This document shows, piece by piece, positions 44,390 through 53,100 of a stretch of DNA of 64,000 nt. Position 1 is the first letter of the stretch; each line of letters opens with the position of its first letter. This DNA comes from G020344215 sp039586575 (GTDB lineage Bacteria > Gemmatimonadota > Gemmatimonadetes > Palauibacterales > KS3-K002), in contig JBDHKD010000008.1 in NCBI GenBank assembly GCA_039586575.1, positions 56,287 through 120,286 of the forward strand, given 5' to 3'. The position numbers were made by a program, and so were the translations under genes. The notes under the pieces are model-generated. The model ran no database searches and had not been told where the DNA came from. It saw only the letters and a list, made by a program, of their open reading frames with translations.

Positions 44390-46816
44390 ATGGACCAGCT
44401 ACGCAAAGATATCGTCTTCGCCATCCGGGTCTTACTCAAGCGCCCGGGGCTTTCCTTCATCATCATCCTCACCTTGAGCCTGGGGATCGGGGTCACGACC
44501 ACCGTCTTCAGCTGGGTGAACGGCGCCCTCTACAAAGGCCTCCCGGTCCCGGGCGGCGATCGGGTGGTGGCGGTTGGAAGGAGCGAGCCGGCCCGCAACA
44601 TCCGACTGGGCACCGTCGGCGTGCACGACTTCGTCGAGTGGCGGGAGCAACAGTCGACGCTGGCCGACCTGGCAGCGTTCAGCATGCGCACGGTCAACCT
44701 GTCGGGTAGCGAGGGTCGCCCGGAGCGTTACAGCGGCACCTTTGCTTCCGCGAACCTCTTCGACGTGCTGCGCGTCCAGCCGGCGCTGGGCGGCTTCTTC
44801 CGTCAGGGCGATGATCGGCCGGGCGCCGAGCCGGTGATCGTCATCGGCTATGCCGTCTGGCAACACCGCTACGGCGGCTCGCCCGACGTGATCGGGCGGA
44901 CGGTCCGCGCCAACGGCACGACGCGCACGATCATCGGGGTCGCGCCCGAAGGTTTCCTCTTCCCGGACCGGGAGCAGCTCTGGATTCCGGAGACGATCGA
45001 CCCCAACGCGAGCGCGCGCGGCGAAGGCCCCACGTACTATGGGGTCGGGCGGCTGCGGGACGGTATCACGCTGGACGAAGCGCGCGCCGAGTTCGCGCTC
45101 ATCGCGCGGCGGCTGGAGCGCGAGTATCCGGAGACCAACGAAGGTGTCGGCGCGGCGGTGATGGCGTTCACCGAGCTCGGGGTCGGCCCCGAGATGTTCG
45201 GGTTGCTGCTCACGGCGGTCGGCGCTGTGATCGGCGTGCTGCTGATCGCTTGCGCCAACGTAGCCAACCTGTTGCTCGCCCGGGCATCCGTGCGCGCGCG
45301 TGAGGTCGCGGTACGCACGGCGCTCGGCGCCGGCCGCGCTCGCATCGTAACCCAGTTCATGACCGAGCTCCTGATCCTCTCCGTCATCGGCGGCTCTCTC
45401 GGGTACGCGCTCGGGCGCGCGGGCGTCGAGTTGGGCGACAGGATCTCGGTGATCGATCCGCCGCCCTTCTGGATCCGGTTCGATTCGGATTACCGGGTGG
45501 TGATCTTCGTGATCGCGATGGTCGTGCTATCCTGCATCGTGTCGGGTCTGGTGCCGGCGCTGCGCTCCACCGGCGTGAACGTGAGCGATGTGCTCAAAGA
45601 CGAGGGCCGGGGGTCGTCGAGCTTTCGCATGGGCAAGTTCAGCGCCGGCCTCGTGGTGACCGAGATCGCGCTCTCCTGCGGCCTGCTCATCCTCGCCGGT
45701 CTGATGGCCAAGAGCGTCGCGCGGCTGAGGACACAGAACTTGCCCTTCGTCACCGAGAGCATCTTCACCGCGCGGCTCCGCCTGCTGGCCGACCAATATC
45801 CCGACGCTCAGAGCCGCACTGGGTTCTACGACGAACTGCTGCCGAGATTGCGAGCGATACCCGGGGTCGAAGCCGCGACCCTCTCGGATGGGCTGCCCGC
45901 CGCCGGAAACGGCCTGCGCAGGTTCGAGATCGAGGGGGTTCCATACGGCTCGCAGGAGGAGATGCCGGTCGCGCGCGAAGGCATCGTCACGCCGGGCTAC
46001 TTCGAGACCTTCCAGACGCCTGTCATCGAGGGCCGCGCCTTCAGCACCATGGACCGAAGCGAGAGCCTGCCGGTGGCGGTCGTCAACGAGACGTTCGTCC
46101 GCACGTTCTTCCCCGAGGGCGATCCCCTAGGACGGCGCCTGCGCATCGCCGGCGACTCGACGGCGGCCTGGATGACCGTGGTCGGCATCGTGCCGGACAT
46201 GAAGATGGAAGGCATCGCGAACCTCGCGGCCAGCCCGGCGGGCTACTACATACCGATCGCCCAGAGCCCCGTCGGCACGTCGGTCGCCATCGCGATTCGC
46301 GCCAGCGGCGCGCCGCTGGCGCTCACACTCGATGTCCGGTCGACCGTCGAATCTATCGACCCCGACCTCCCCATCTACGACGTCCTGTCGATGGAGCAGG
46401 TGATCGCCAGAGTGACCTGGTTCTTCTGGTTCTTCGGCTGGACCTTCATGGTGTTCGGGTTCGTGGCGCTCTTCCTCGCCGTCGTCGGCCTCTACGGCGT
46501 GATGTCGTTCGCCGTCAGCCGGCGCACCCAGGAGATGGGGATCCGCATGGCCCTGGGCGCCGACGGCGCGAGGCTGGTCCGCCTGATCATGAAGCGGGGG
46601 GTGATCCAGCTGGGTATCGGGCTGGCGCTGGGTATCGGGCTGGCCGCGCTGGGCGCCGGCCCGCTCCAGTTCTTCCTCTACGAGGTGAGCGCCCGCGACC
46701 TATCCGTCTTCGGCACCGCCTCGCTGGCGCTCGCCTTGACCGGCCTGGCGGCGAGCTTCATACCGGCGCGCCGCGTGACGCGGGTCGATCCGGTCACGGC
46801 GCTGACGGTCGAATAG
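44390..46816 (+). CDS. ADOP-type ABC transporter permease, short form
   Basis: The protein has 808 aa from the ATG at 44390; the frame is open to 44264 but that part overlaps the upstream gene. It starts MDQLRKDIVFAIRVLLKRPG and has no prefix domain. First helix IIILTLSLGIGVTTTVFSWV; central core IACANVANLLLARASVRARE with ALGAGRARIV; last part FAVSRRTQEMGIRMALGADG and FIPARRVTRVDPVTALTVE. It is the same class as the genes at 8813 and 18216. It follows the ankyrin-PD40 gene by 83 bases on the same strand, so they may be co-transcribed. The 53-base gap to the convergent amidohydrolase has a weak GAGGGG...CCCCTC hairpin (46826-46854 region). Confidence 0.9.
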   Translation: MDQLRKDIVFAIRVLLKRPGLSFIIILTLSLGIGVTTTVFSWVNGALYKGLPVPGGDRVVAVGRSEPARNIRLGTVGVHDFVEWREQQSTLADLAAFSMRTVNLSGSEGRPERYSGTFASANLFDVLRVQPALGGFFRQGDDRPGAEPVIVIGYAVWQHRYGGSPDVIGRTVRANGTTRTIIGVAPEGFLFPDREQLWIPETIDPNASARGEGPTYYGVGRLRDGITLDEARAEFALIARRLEREYPETNEGVGAAVMAFTELGVGPEMFGLLLTAVGAVIGVLLIACANVANLLLARASVRAREVAVRTALGAGRARIVTQFMTELLILSVIGGSLGYALGRAGVELGDRISVIDPPPFWIRFDSDYRVVIFVIAMVVLSCIVSGLVPALRSTGVNVSDVLKDEGRGSSSFRMGKFSAGLVVTEIALSCGLLILAGLMAKSVARLRTQNLPFVTESIFTARLRLLADQYPDAQSRTGFYDELLPRLRAIPGVEAATLSDGLPAAGNGLRRFEIEGVPYGSQEEMPVAREGIVTPGYFETFQTPVIEGRAFSTMDRSESLPVAVVNETFVRTFFPEGDPLGRRLRIAGDSTAAWMTVVGIVPDMKMEGIANLAASPAGYYIPIAQSPVGTSVAIAIRASGAPLALTLDVRSTVESIDPDLPIYDVLSMEQVIARVTWFFWFFGWTFMVFGFVALFLAVVGLYGVMSFAVSRRTQEMGIRMALGADGARLVRLIMKRGVIQLGIGLALGIGLAALGAGPLQFFLYEVSARDLSVFGTASLALALTGLAASFIPARRVTRVDPVTALTVE

Positions 46817-46869
46817 AGAGCGAACGAGGGGGCGGCCGGCGGCCCGATCCCCTCCGAGCGGGCCCGAAT

Positions 46870-48147
46870 TCAATCCTCCGAGTAGGCGAGCTCACCGCCT
46901 TTGACCACGGCAAGCACCACGTCCATGGCTTCCAGATCGGTCAACGGATTGCCCTTCACGACGATGATATCGGCGAGCTTCCCGGTCTCCAGCGTGCCCA
47001 ACTTCTCTCCTTGTCCGCACACGAACGCCGCATTGCTAGTGCTCGCCTCGATGACTTCCAGCGGAGTGAGACCCGCCGCAAGGAAGAGTCTCATTTCCGT
47101 CAAGGGCATCCCTAACTCGACGTCGGGGTTGGCGCCGTAGTCATTGCCGAGCGCCAGAGTGCCGCCCAGGGCATGAAAGCGGTGCACAGCTTCGACGTGC
47201 ACGTCAATGACGATCTGCTCTACAGGTGACCGATCAGTCTTCCGGTATAGCGTTCCGATATGGGCGTCCAGAGTCGGCACCATCACGATGCCCTGCTCTA
47301 CCAGACGAGCGAGGAGCCGCTCAAACTCCGGCGCGACGATATCGAATAGTTGGGTACGCGGGTCGCCGCTCTCCAGGACGCTCCGCTCTTCTTCGGCAGA
47401 CAGGATTGGGAAAGGTGAGTGCTCAATGACATCGATACCGGCCGGGAGCACAATGTCCTCTACGAGGTACGGTTCGATTGCATGGGCCCGGACCAGCGTA
47501 TTGCGACCGTGGGCTTCCCCGATGATGGCACGCACCCGTTGCAAATCCAGGATGGGCCAGGGGGCGCGAGGATCGCCGGGGGCCAGAGCGATCTTGATCA
47601 TGCTGGCCCCGCGACTCAGGAGATCGGCGACCGCATCTCGAGCTTCTGCCGGCGTTGCGACCTCATAGCTGAACTGCGATCCGTATGCCGGACCCGGGTA
47701 GCCGCCAGGTGCCGTGATGATCGGTCCAGCCCAAAAGCCCCGCGCCGCCGGACCCTCGGCCACCGAAGCCTGATCGAACCTCGAAAGCCGATCCAGTGAT
47801 GTCCCCAGGTTGCACACGCTCGTGACCCCGTCGGTCAAGAACGCGCGACGGACCGCAGGATCGCCAGTGCTATGCGTGTGTGCGTTGATGATGCCAGGCA
47901 TGATCGTACCGCCACCCGCATCGAGGACCCTCGCGCTTCGGGGAATCTGGAAGCCTGCTGCCTCGCCTACGGCTACGATCCGACCCCCTTGGACGACAAC
48001 GACGCCATCAGCTATCGGCGGCCCGCCGGTGCCGTCAATGACGGTCCCATCCCTTATTACCAGAGCATCGACCGGCACACGCGGATTGTCGGACGCACAC
48101 CCGGCAAGTGCGGTCAACAGCAGAGTTACGCAGAGTTTCTCGCTCAT
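46870..48147 (-). CDS. Lipoprotein amidohydrolase
   Basis: The protein has 425 aa from the ATG at 48147, which begins a lipoprotein signal with lipobox LAGC (Cys about residue 16). It belongs to the amidohydrolase superfamily of the imidazolonepropionase/prolidase-like type. The N-terminal beta-sandwich (VIRDGTVIDGTGGPPIADGV) leads into the metal motif INAHTHSTG. A lysine in ASMIKIALAPG, His in VRAHAIEP and IDVIEHSPF, and Asp in LALGNDYGANP complete the expected ligand set. The C-terminal strand region GKLADIIVVKGNPL is typical. It is probably a periplasmic zinc hydrolase of cyclic amides or X-Pro-type peptides; the substrate is not deducible. It lies 41 bases after alr on the same strand. 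Confidence 0.86.
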   Translation of the reverse strand: MSEKLCVTLLLTALAGCASDNPRVPVDALVIRDGTVIDGTGGPPIADGVVVVQGGRIVAVGEAAGFQIPRSARVLDAGGGTIMPGIINAHTHSTGDPAVRRAFLTDGVTSVCNLGTSLDRLSRFDQASVAEGPAARGFWAGPIITAPGGYPGPAYGSQFSYEVATPAEARDAVADLLSRGASMIKIALAPGDPRAPWPILDLQRVRAIIGEAHGRNTLVRAHAIEPYLVEDIVLPAGIDVIEHSPFPILSAEEERSVLESGDPRTQLFDIVAPEFERLLARLVEQGIVMVPTLDAHIGTLYRKTDRSPVEQIVIDVHVEAVHRFHALGGTLALGNDYGANPDVELGMPLTEMRLFLAAGLTPLEVIEASTSNAAFVCGQGEKLGTLETGKLADIIVVKGNPLTDLEAMDVVLAVVKGGELAYSED

Positions 48148-48188
48148 CCGAACCGCCCCATAGCGCCACCGAAGATGGCGCGAGTGAG

Positions 48189-49394
48189 TTAGAGCACCCG
48201 CTTCGGCAGCTCGCAATTGAGGTGCATCAGGACATCGTATACAGAGATCCCGGTCGTCCCTGCCAGCGCGTTCGGGTGGATCGCTGGATCGTCCGGACCG
48301 ACCAGGGTCGCCACGTCTCCGATCGCGGCCGTAGGCTCATCGCCGAGCTCGACGATCGTGTGACTGGCACTCACGGCCCCGATCACGGGACAGAGCCGAC
48401 CGTTGATCAGCACTTGGGCGCCATTCACGGCCTCGCGCGGATAGCCGTCGGCGTGGCCGACGGGCAGTGTGGCGATCCACGTCGGCCTCTCAGCCACGTA
48501 GTTCCGCCCGTAGCTCACACTGTCTCCCGTCCGCAGGCGCTCAACGCGTACGACGCGGGCGCGGAGCCGAAAGGCGGGGCGGAGTTCAGCGATCTGCCTC
48601 TCGGTCCCCGCGTCGCTCGGATACGCACCGTAGAGCGCAATCCCAGGCCGCACGAGATCCAGGTGCGCCTCGGGGAAGTTGAAGACCGCGTTGGATGAGG
48701 CCGCATGCAGGAGGCCGAGGTTCGCGCCGCGGCTCTGCGCTTCGGCAGCCAGGGTAGTGAAGCGGCGTAGCTGCTCCTCGTCGAAGTCCGGGACCTCCGT
48801 GAGCCCCGTGAAGGTCCCGTCGATCCGTACGCTCTCGAGGCGCGTGACCTCCAGCAACCAGGGGAGAGCCCGGTAGTAAGGCACGCCCATGCGGCTCATG
48901 CCGGTGTCAAGGTAGACGTGGGCGCGCGCCGGCCTCCGCGCCGCGGCGGTTGCCCGTGCCACGCGCTCGGCCGCGTCCTCGGTGCACAGGCTGAGGTGAA
49001 TCTCGCGGATAACCAGCTCCGGGCCATCCTTGTCGCTGCAAAGGCCCATCAGCAAGACCGGCTTGCGGATACCGGCATCGCGCAGCGCGAGCGCCGCGGC
49101 CGTCTTCACGACAGCGAAGCCGGCGATCTCTGGCAGAGGCTCGAGCAGGGTCGCTACCGTGGTAAGCCCAAGACCGTATGCGTTGTTCTTGATCACAGCC
49201 AGGATGGGTCGGCCGCGTACGAGCCGAGAGACAACGTGCACGTTCTCGCGCAGTGCAGCGGCGTCCACTTCGAGCCACGGATCGAACCGTTCGCCCGGCT
49301 CGACCGCGACTTGCAGGCTGGGCACTGCCCAAGCGGGTCTTGCGAGCGCGGTGGTTGCCACGGCCGTGACGAACGTGCGACGGGAGATGGTCAT
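48189..49394 (-). CDS. alr: Tat-exported alanine racemase
   Basis: The protein has 401 aa from the ATG at 49394 (GGAGGGGG upstream). The open frame reaches 49640 but the extra part spans a hairpin and has no start signal. The N-terminus SRRTFVTAVATTALA is a twin-arginine signal, unusual for alanine racemase, which is normally cytoplasmic. The PLP lysine is K69 in AVIKNNAYGLG. The catalytic tyrosine lies in DSVSYGRNYVAE, and PGIALYGAYPS and VGHADGYPR match the family. PLP enzymes loaded in the cytoplasm fit Tat export. It would interconvert L- and D-alanine (or other amino acids, as broad-spectrum racemases do) in the periplasm. Confidence 0.9.
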   Translation of the reverse strand: MTISRRTFVTAVATTALARPAWAVPSLQVAVEPGERFDPWLEVDAAALRENVHVVSRLVRGRPILAVIKNNAYGLGLTTVATLLEPLPEIAGFAVVKTAAALALRDAGIRKPVLLMGLCSDKDGPELVIREIHLSLCTEDAAERVARATAAARRPARAHVYLDTGMSRMGVPYYRALPWLLEVTRLESVRIDGTFTGLTEVPDFDEEQLRRFTTLAAEAQSRGANLGLLHAASSNAVFNFPEAHLDLVRPGIALYGAYPSDAGTERQIAELRPAFRLRARVVRVERLRTGDSVSYGRNYVAERPTWIATLPVGHADGYPREAVNGAQVLINGRLCPVIGAVSASHTIVELGDEPTAAIGDVATLVGPDDPAIHPNALAGTTGISVYDVLMHLNCELPKRVL

Positions 49395-49627
49395 CGGACC
49401 CCCCTCCTGAGGGAAGCGCCTGTACAGGATGGAATCGGTTACCGCCGCACGCAACTCATGCAGGGATGGGGCCAGTTGCCTGGCTTGTATCGCGCACCGC
49501 ATACTGTAGCTGACGGGAGAGGGCTGAGGCCGGGCTGTGCTAATGGTCTTTTCCCCGCCGGAGACGCCCAGCGACTCCTCCCGGCCATTCCCTCGCAGCG
49601 GCAAGCCGCCCTTAGGTAAGAACGAGC

Positions 49628-49664
49628 GAGATACCTGCACCCGCCAGTTGAGTGCAGGTATCTC
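49628..49664 (-). terminator. Terminator-like hairpin between cysteine hydrolase and alr
   Basis: Arms GAGATACCTGCAC (49628-49640) and GTGCAGGTATCTC (49652-49664), 13 bp perfect, 11-base loop. Located 25 bases after the cysteine hydrolase stop on the minus strand; followed in that direction by CTCGTTCTTACC, a weak T-rich stretch. The 294 bases between the two genes contain nothing else recognisable. Confidence 0.6.
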
Positions 49665-49688
49665 TTCTCCCTGCCGAAAAGTCTCTAT

Positions 49689-50441
49689 CTAATACGTCCC
49701 TCGACCTAACATCGTCGCGGTCTCTTCCGTGGTGAGGACCGCGTTCGCCATGAAGCGGAAGTTTAGCAACGCCGCCTGGTACCCGTCGAAGTCCGGCAGC
49801 TTGGCGGCCGCCGTGGCGTCCTTCACGACCGCGACCTCGAAACCCTGCTCCAACAGCTCGCGCATGTGGCTCTCGGTGCACAGATTCGCCGACATGCCGC
49901 CGAGGATCACCTGATCGATCCCGCGCTTGCGTAGCTGCAGAACCAGGTCGTTCGTCTCCGGACCGTAAACCTTGTGCGGGCTCGCCACGACCGTCATGCC
50001 GTCCTGGATATATGGTTTGTACCGCTCGAGCCAGTCGGCGCCGGAGCCCTCGAAGCCCTCGAGGCTGAGTGGGTCGATACGGTCGAACATGCCGATGCTG
50101 TGCATCAGCACCTCGAGCGCGCCGCCGAACTTCCAGCCGTGATCGGTGGGATAATAGTAGTGCGGCGAGATGAAGACGGGGATGTCGTTCGCCTTGGCGA
50201 TCCTCAGCAGCGTCTCGATGTTCGCCACCGTGTTGTTCTCGGTGACGCTCTCGCCGACCACACCCCAGGTCACGCCGTCGGGGCTGAGGAAGTCGTTCTG
50301 CGGGTCGGTGATGACTACGGCGACCCGGTCGAAGTCGATCTCGATCCCCGGGTCAGGAAGTTGGGCGGCCGCCTGGCTGGCGAGCGGCAGCAGCGCCACC
50401 AGGGCCGGGGCGGCGCGCAGGGCTAATCGCACGGTCTTCAT
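49689..50441 (-). CDS. Exported cysteine hydrolase (isochorismatase family)
   Basis: The 250-aa protein has a Sec signal peptide ending near ASQAAAQ. The Asp-Lys-Cys triad of the isochorismatase superfamily is complete: Asp in VVITDPQNDF (about residue 46), Lys in ASPHKVYG, and Cys in GGMSANLCTESHMREL, with the preceding cis-peptide region GGMSAN. The superfamily includes nicotinamidases, N-carbamoylsarcosine amidases and isochorismatases. An exported member probably hydrolyses an amide in the periplasm. It heads a minus-strand group with the exported alanine racemase and the amidohydrolase, although a hairpin follows it. Confidence 0.88.
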   Translation of the reverse strand: MKTVRLALRAAPALVALLPLASQAAAQLPDPGIEIDFDRVAVVITDPQNDFLSPDGVTWGVVGESVTENNTVANIETLLRIAKANDIPVFISPHYYYPTDHGWKFGGALEVLMHSIGMFDRIDPLSLEGFEGSGADWLERYKPYIQDGMTVVASPHKVYGPETNDLVLQLRKRGIDQVILGGMSANLCTESHMRELLEQGFEVAVVKDATAAAKLPDFDGYQAALLNFRFMANAVLTTEETATMLGRGTY

Positions 50442-50576
50442 GGGGCCTCACCTTATTATAGCGTTCCAAGTGAGAACGTTTGCCGGACAACCGATGTTCC
50501 GTCCTGGCAAGCCTGGTCGCGATTCGGTATGGCTGTGGGGGCACACTGCGGCGCCGCTCAGCGCACGGTTCTGCGC

Positions 50577-50910
50577 TTACCGCTCGTTTCCTGTCGGGCG
50601 CAACTCTTCGACGACGCTCGCATCGACCCAGTAGATGTTCCCGGGGCCGTCGGGGATCGGAGAACCGTAGAGGAGCGAAGGCCGGTTGCTGTTGAAGAAG
50701 AGGTAGTTCCCATCGGCGCTGACGTAAGGATACTCGTCCTTCCAAGGCGAGTTGACTCGCGCACCCAGGTTCCTGGGTCGCGTCCACGATCCGCGGAGTC
50801 CCGTGCCCGTCTCCTTCACGGCGTGCCTCGAAGATGTCTTGGGATGCAGATTCGACTCGCTGGCCGAAGTAGAGAGTCCCATCGCTGGCGATGGCCGGGC
50901 CACGTCGTCC
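50577..50910 (-). pseudogene. Remnant of a PD40 beta-propeller gene
   Basis: Two frames hold adjoining fragments of one protein. In the first, from about 50910, PAIASDGTLYFGQRVES is followed by DIFEARREGDG. In the second, ending at 50577, WTRPRNLGARVNSPWKDEYP is followed by YVSADGNYLFFNSNRPS and GNIYWVDASVVEELRP. These are the last blades and the usual C-terminus of exported PD40/TolB-like propellers, with a small indel near 50805. The 5' two-thirds are missing; the hydratase gene ends where they should be. It is a truncated, frameshifted relic, related in kind to the PD40 half of the protein at 42471. Confidence 0.7.
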
Positions 50911-50911
50911 G

Positions 50912-51718
50912 TCAGCCGAAGTGCGGTTCCCGTTTCTCGGCAAACGCCGTGAGGCCTTCCTCGAAATCGTGGGACGCGGCGTTGTCCACCTGAGCTAGAC
51001 GCTCGGCCTCAATCTGGAAGGCCAGGTCGTGCTCGTAGGCGCTGTTGAGCAGAGCCTTCGCTCGTGCCACCGCGGCGGCCGGGGCGCTTGCGAGCCCGAG
51101 TGCGATCTCCTTGACCCTTGCCTCGAAGTCTTCCTCGGGAACCACCCAGTTGATGAGTCCCCACTCTTGCGCCGTCGCCGCATCCAGCTCGGTGGGCAGC
51201 AACGCCAGCTCGCAGGCACGCGCGTATCCAACCAGACGCGGCAGGAACCAGGTACCCCCTCCGTCCGGCGACAGGCCGATCTTGACGAAAGCCTGCGTGA
51301 ACCGGGTCCTGTCGGTCGCTATCTTGAGATCGCAGGCCAACATCAGGTTGGATGCCACTCCGGCAACGGCTCCGTGCACGGCGGCGAGAACCGGCTTGGG
51401 CGTCTGGCGCAGGGCCAGCACGATCTCGCCGAACGCGGACAGCGGAGCACGGAAGTAGGCGGCACGATCCTCCCCGTTTCGCACACAGCCCATCATCTCC
51501 CGGATGTCACCTCCGGCCGAGAACACTTTCCCCGTACCACGGATCACGACCGCGCGGACGTCATCGTCCCGATTGAACTCGTCCAGCGTGGCCAGGAACT
51601 GACCAGCCAGGGCCAGGTTGAATGCATTGAGCACGTCCGGACGATTCAGAATGATCGTACCGACGTGGTCCTCGACGGAAGAGAGAATAAGGCTGTCGGA
51701 CGTTCCGGTCGGAGTCAT
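50912..51718 (-). CDS. Enoyl-CoA hydratase/isomerase (PaaG-like crotonase)
   Basis: The protein has 268 aa from the ATG at 51718; a second ATG at 51754 would add 12 unconserved residues. It is a crotonase-fold acyl-CoA enzyme. Oxyanion-hole segments are KVFSAGGDIREM and HGAVAGVASNLML. The active-site loop reads KIGLSPDGGGTWFLPRLVG, with Asp where hydratases carry Glu, which is the pattern of PaaG-type ring-epoxide or delta-isomerases rather than classical hydratases. It is cytoplasmic, in fatty-acid or aromatic-acid degradation. No other beta-oxidation gene is nearby and neither neighbour is related. Upstream, 51719-52013 holds no gene I can support. Confidence 0.88.
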   Translation of the reverse strand: MTPTGTSDSLILSSVEDHVGTIILNRPDVLNAFNLALAGQFLATLDEFNRDDDVRAVVIRGTGKVFSAGGDIREMMGCVRNGEDRAAYFRAPLSAFGEIVLALRQTPKPVLAAVHGAVAGVASNLMLACDLKIATDRTRFTQAFVKIGLSPDGGGTWFLPRLVGYARACELALLPTELDAATAQEWGLINWVVPEEDFEARVKEIALGLASAPAAAVARAKALLNSAYEHDLAFQIEAERLAQVDNAASHDFEEGLTAFAEKREPHFG

Positions 51719-52013
51719 AGCATCTCGGCTTCCTGTGGAATGTCGCCTCGGCATCCAGCAATCGGGGCGACAGTCACTACATCGGCTGCGTTCATGTTGT
51801 TTCTACCAGGCCGTCTTGCCAGGGACCGCTACCCTGCTTGGCCAGTCTCGCGCCGTGGCTCCAGATAGCGTAGTTTAACAGCGAATCTTGAAGGACCGGC
51901 TTGATATCCTCAAGCCGACGACAGACCGGAACAGACGTTGCAATCGCCTTCCACCCCCCCGGGTGCTTCGGCGTCGTTTCTCGCCTCTCGTCGGTGCCAG
52001 GAGGTCTATTTCA

Positions 52014-52298
52014 ATGAAGTCCACCGGCTACGACCCCTATTACCGGTTTGCGGCGGCGCTGATCGCCAGCGCGATCAAAGCCGCGCGAAAGATCGAGCAG
52101 CCGTGCAGCCACGACACACAGGTGAGCGCGTTGAGGGCTATCGCGTGGCTGGCGTGGCCAGGAGCCGGGGACCAGTGGTTCGACATGGCAGGCTTCGAAC
52201 AGGTGGCGCTCCTGGAGCGTCTTCCCCTGGACCGCTGGGTCAAGCGGGGGCGCGAGCTGGTGACGGCCAACCCACAGCTGAAGAAGGCCATGACCTGA
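52014..52298 (+). CDS. Small protein of unknown function
   Basis: The protein has 94 aa from the ATG at 52014, with AGGAGG 10 bases upstream as the deciding feature; the frame is open to 51888. There is no signal peptide, membrane segment or metal motif. The composition is helix-favouring, with several tryptophans (AIAWLAWPGAGDQWFDMAGF) and a basic C-terminus (RWVKRGRELV). No family is recognised. It precedes the RRM protein gene by 113 bases on the same strand. Since nothing supports it but the ribosome site and codon pattern, treat it as hypothetical. Confidence 0.5.
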   Translation: MKSTGYDPYYRFAAALIASAIKAARKIEQPCSHDTQVSALRAIAWLAWPGAGDQWFDMAGFEQVALLERLPLDRWVKRGRELVTANPQLKKAMT

Positions 52299-52411
52299 CG
52301 CCAGCCCGATCTGAGCCAACGATGGTTCTGCCGTTGGCTCACGCCGGGTCAGTCCAATGAATGTTGGGCGAGATTCTAGTTTTGAACCACCACAGCAAGA
52401 AGGACTCCATA

Positions 52412-52762
52412 GTGAATATCTATGTAGGAAACCTGTCTCGCGACGTCACCGAAGAGGAATTGCGAGAAGCTTTTGAAGCCTTCGGACAGGTCGCATCCGT
52501 AAACATCATAACGGACAAGTACAGTGGCGAGCCAAGAGGATTCGCGTTTGTCGAGATGCCCGCCAAAACCGAAGCCCAGTCCGCGATCAACGACCTGAAC
52601 GGGAAGGAGTTGAAGGGACGAGAGCTCAACGTCAACGAGGCTCGCCCCCGCTCCGAAGGGCGTCGAGGCGGTGGCGGCCGAGGTGGCGGCCGAGGTGGTG
52701 GAGGGCGGGGCGGCGGCGGTTACGGCGGAGGAGGCCGTGGCGGTGGGCGGCGGTCCTGGTAA
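52412..52762 (+). CDS. RRM-type RNA-binding protein with glycine/arginine-rich tail
   Basis: The protein has 116 aa from the GTG at 52412 (AAGGA eight bases upstream), giving the expected start NIYVGNLSRDVTEEELREAF. RNP2 is IYVGNL and RNP1 is RGFAFVEM; the aromatic residues that stack on RNA are present. The last 35 residues are a Gly/Arg repeat (RRGGGGRGGG type) resembling RGG boxes. Bacterial single-RRM proteins of this form act as RNA chaperones, often cold-induced. The extra leading residues in the longer open frame (from 52361) are not conserved-looking. It stands alone between unrelated genes. Confidence 0.92.
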   Translation: MNIYVGNLSRDVTEEELREAFEAFGQVASVNIITDKYSGEPRGFAFVEMPAKTEAQSAINDLNGKELKGRELNVNEARPRSEGRRGGGGRGGGRGGGGRGGGGYGGGGRGGGRRSW

Positions 52763-53100
52763 GCCGCGCTCGGACATCAGAGACTCGTACGACAGCGACA
52801 ATCGCCCTTCCCTTGGACGTCGACCCGCCCCAGCCGCGGTCCGCACCTCGAAGGGCAGGTGATGTGGCGAAGGCTGGCCACCCTGCCCCATCCCTCCCAG
52901 GGTAGGGGATGACCAGCGTAGCGCGGGGCCACCCCACAACCTGCGGGCCAGAAGTGCAAGTCGGGGCGCCGGCCAGCGCCAGCCTTAGGCGACCCGACGT
53001 GTGCCTTTATGGACGATTTGCGCGATACCGTGTCCAAAGACGAACTCACCCGGAACTACCTCCAGTACCGGTGGCTCGACGACGCTCGGTGTAGCTCGAA
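52763..53100. other. 338-base intergenic region with fold-back sequences
   Basis: No convincing gene fills this gap. It has a 45-base fold-back, 52873-52917, with outer arms GCTGG/CCAGC and inner arms CCCCATCCCT/AGGGTAGGGG (9 of 10 paired), possibly the terminator of the RRM gene. A second, GTCGGG (52961-52966) with CCCGAC (52993-52998), is extended by GCGCC/GGCG. A 31-codon ORF at 53009-53104 (start MDDLRDTVSKDELTR) overlaps the next GTG start by GTGA; it may be a leader peptide or a relic. Confidence 0.45.

Noticed and set aside
49395..49640. N-terminal extension of alanine racemase to 49640
   Set aside because: It runs into the 49628-49664 hairpin and would bury the Tat signal; GGAGGGGG marks the ATG at 49394.
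52660..52760. Short GC-rich repeats resembling a repeat array
   Set aside because: They encode the Gly/Arg tail of the RRM protein; units are irregular codon repeats, not a CRISPR or mobile-element repeat.
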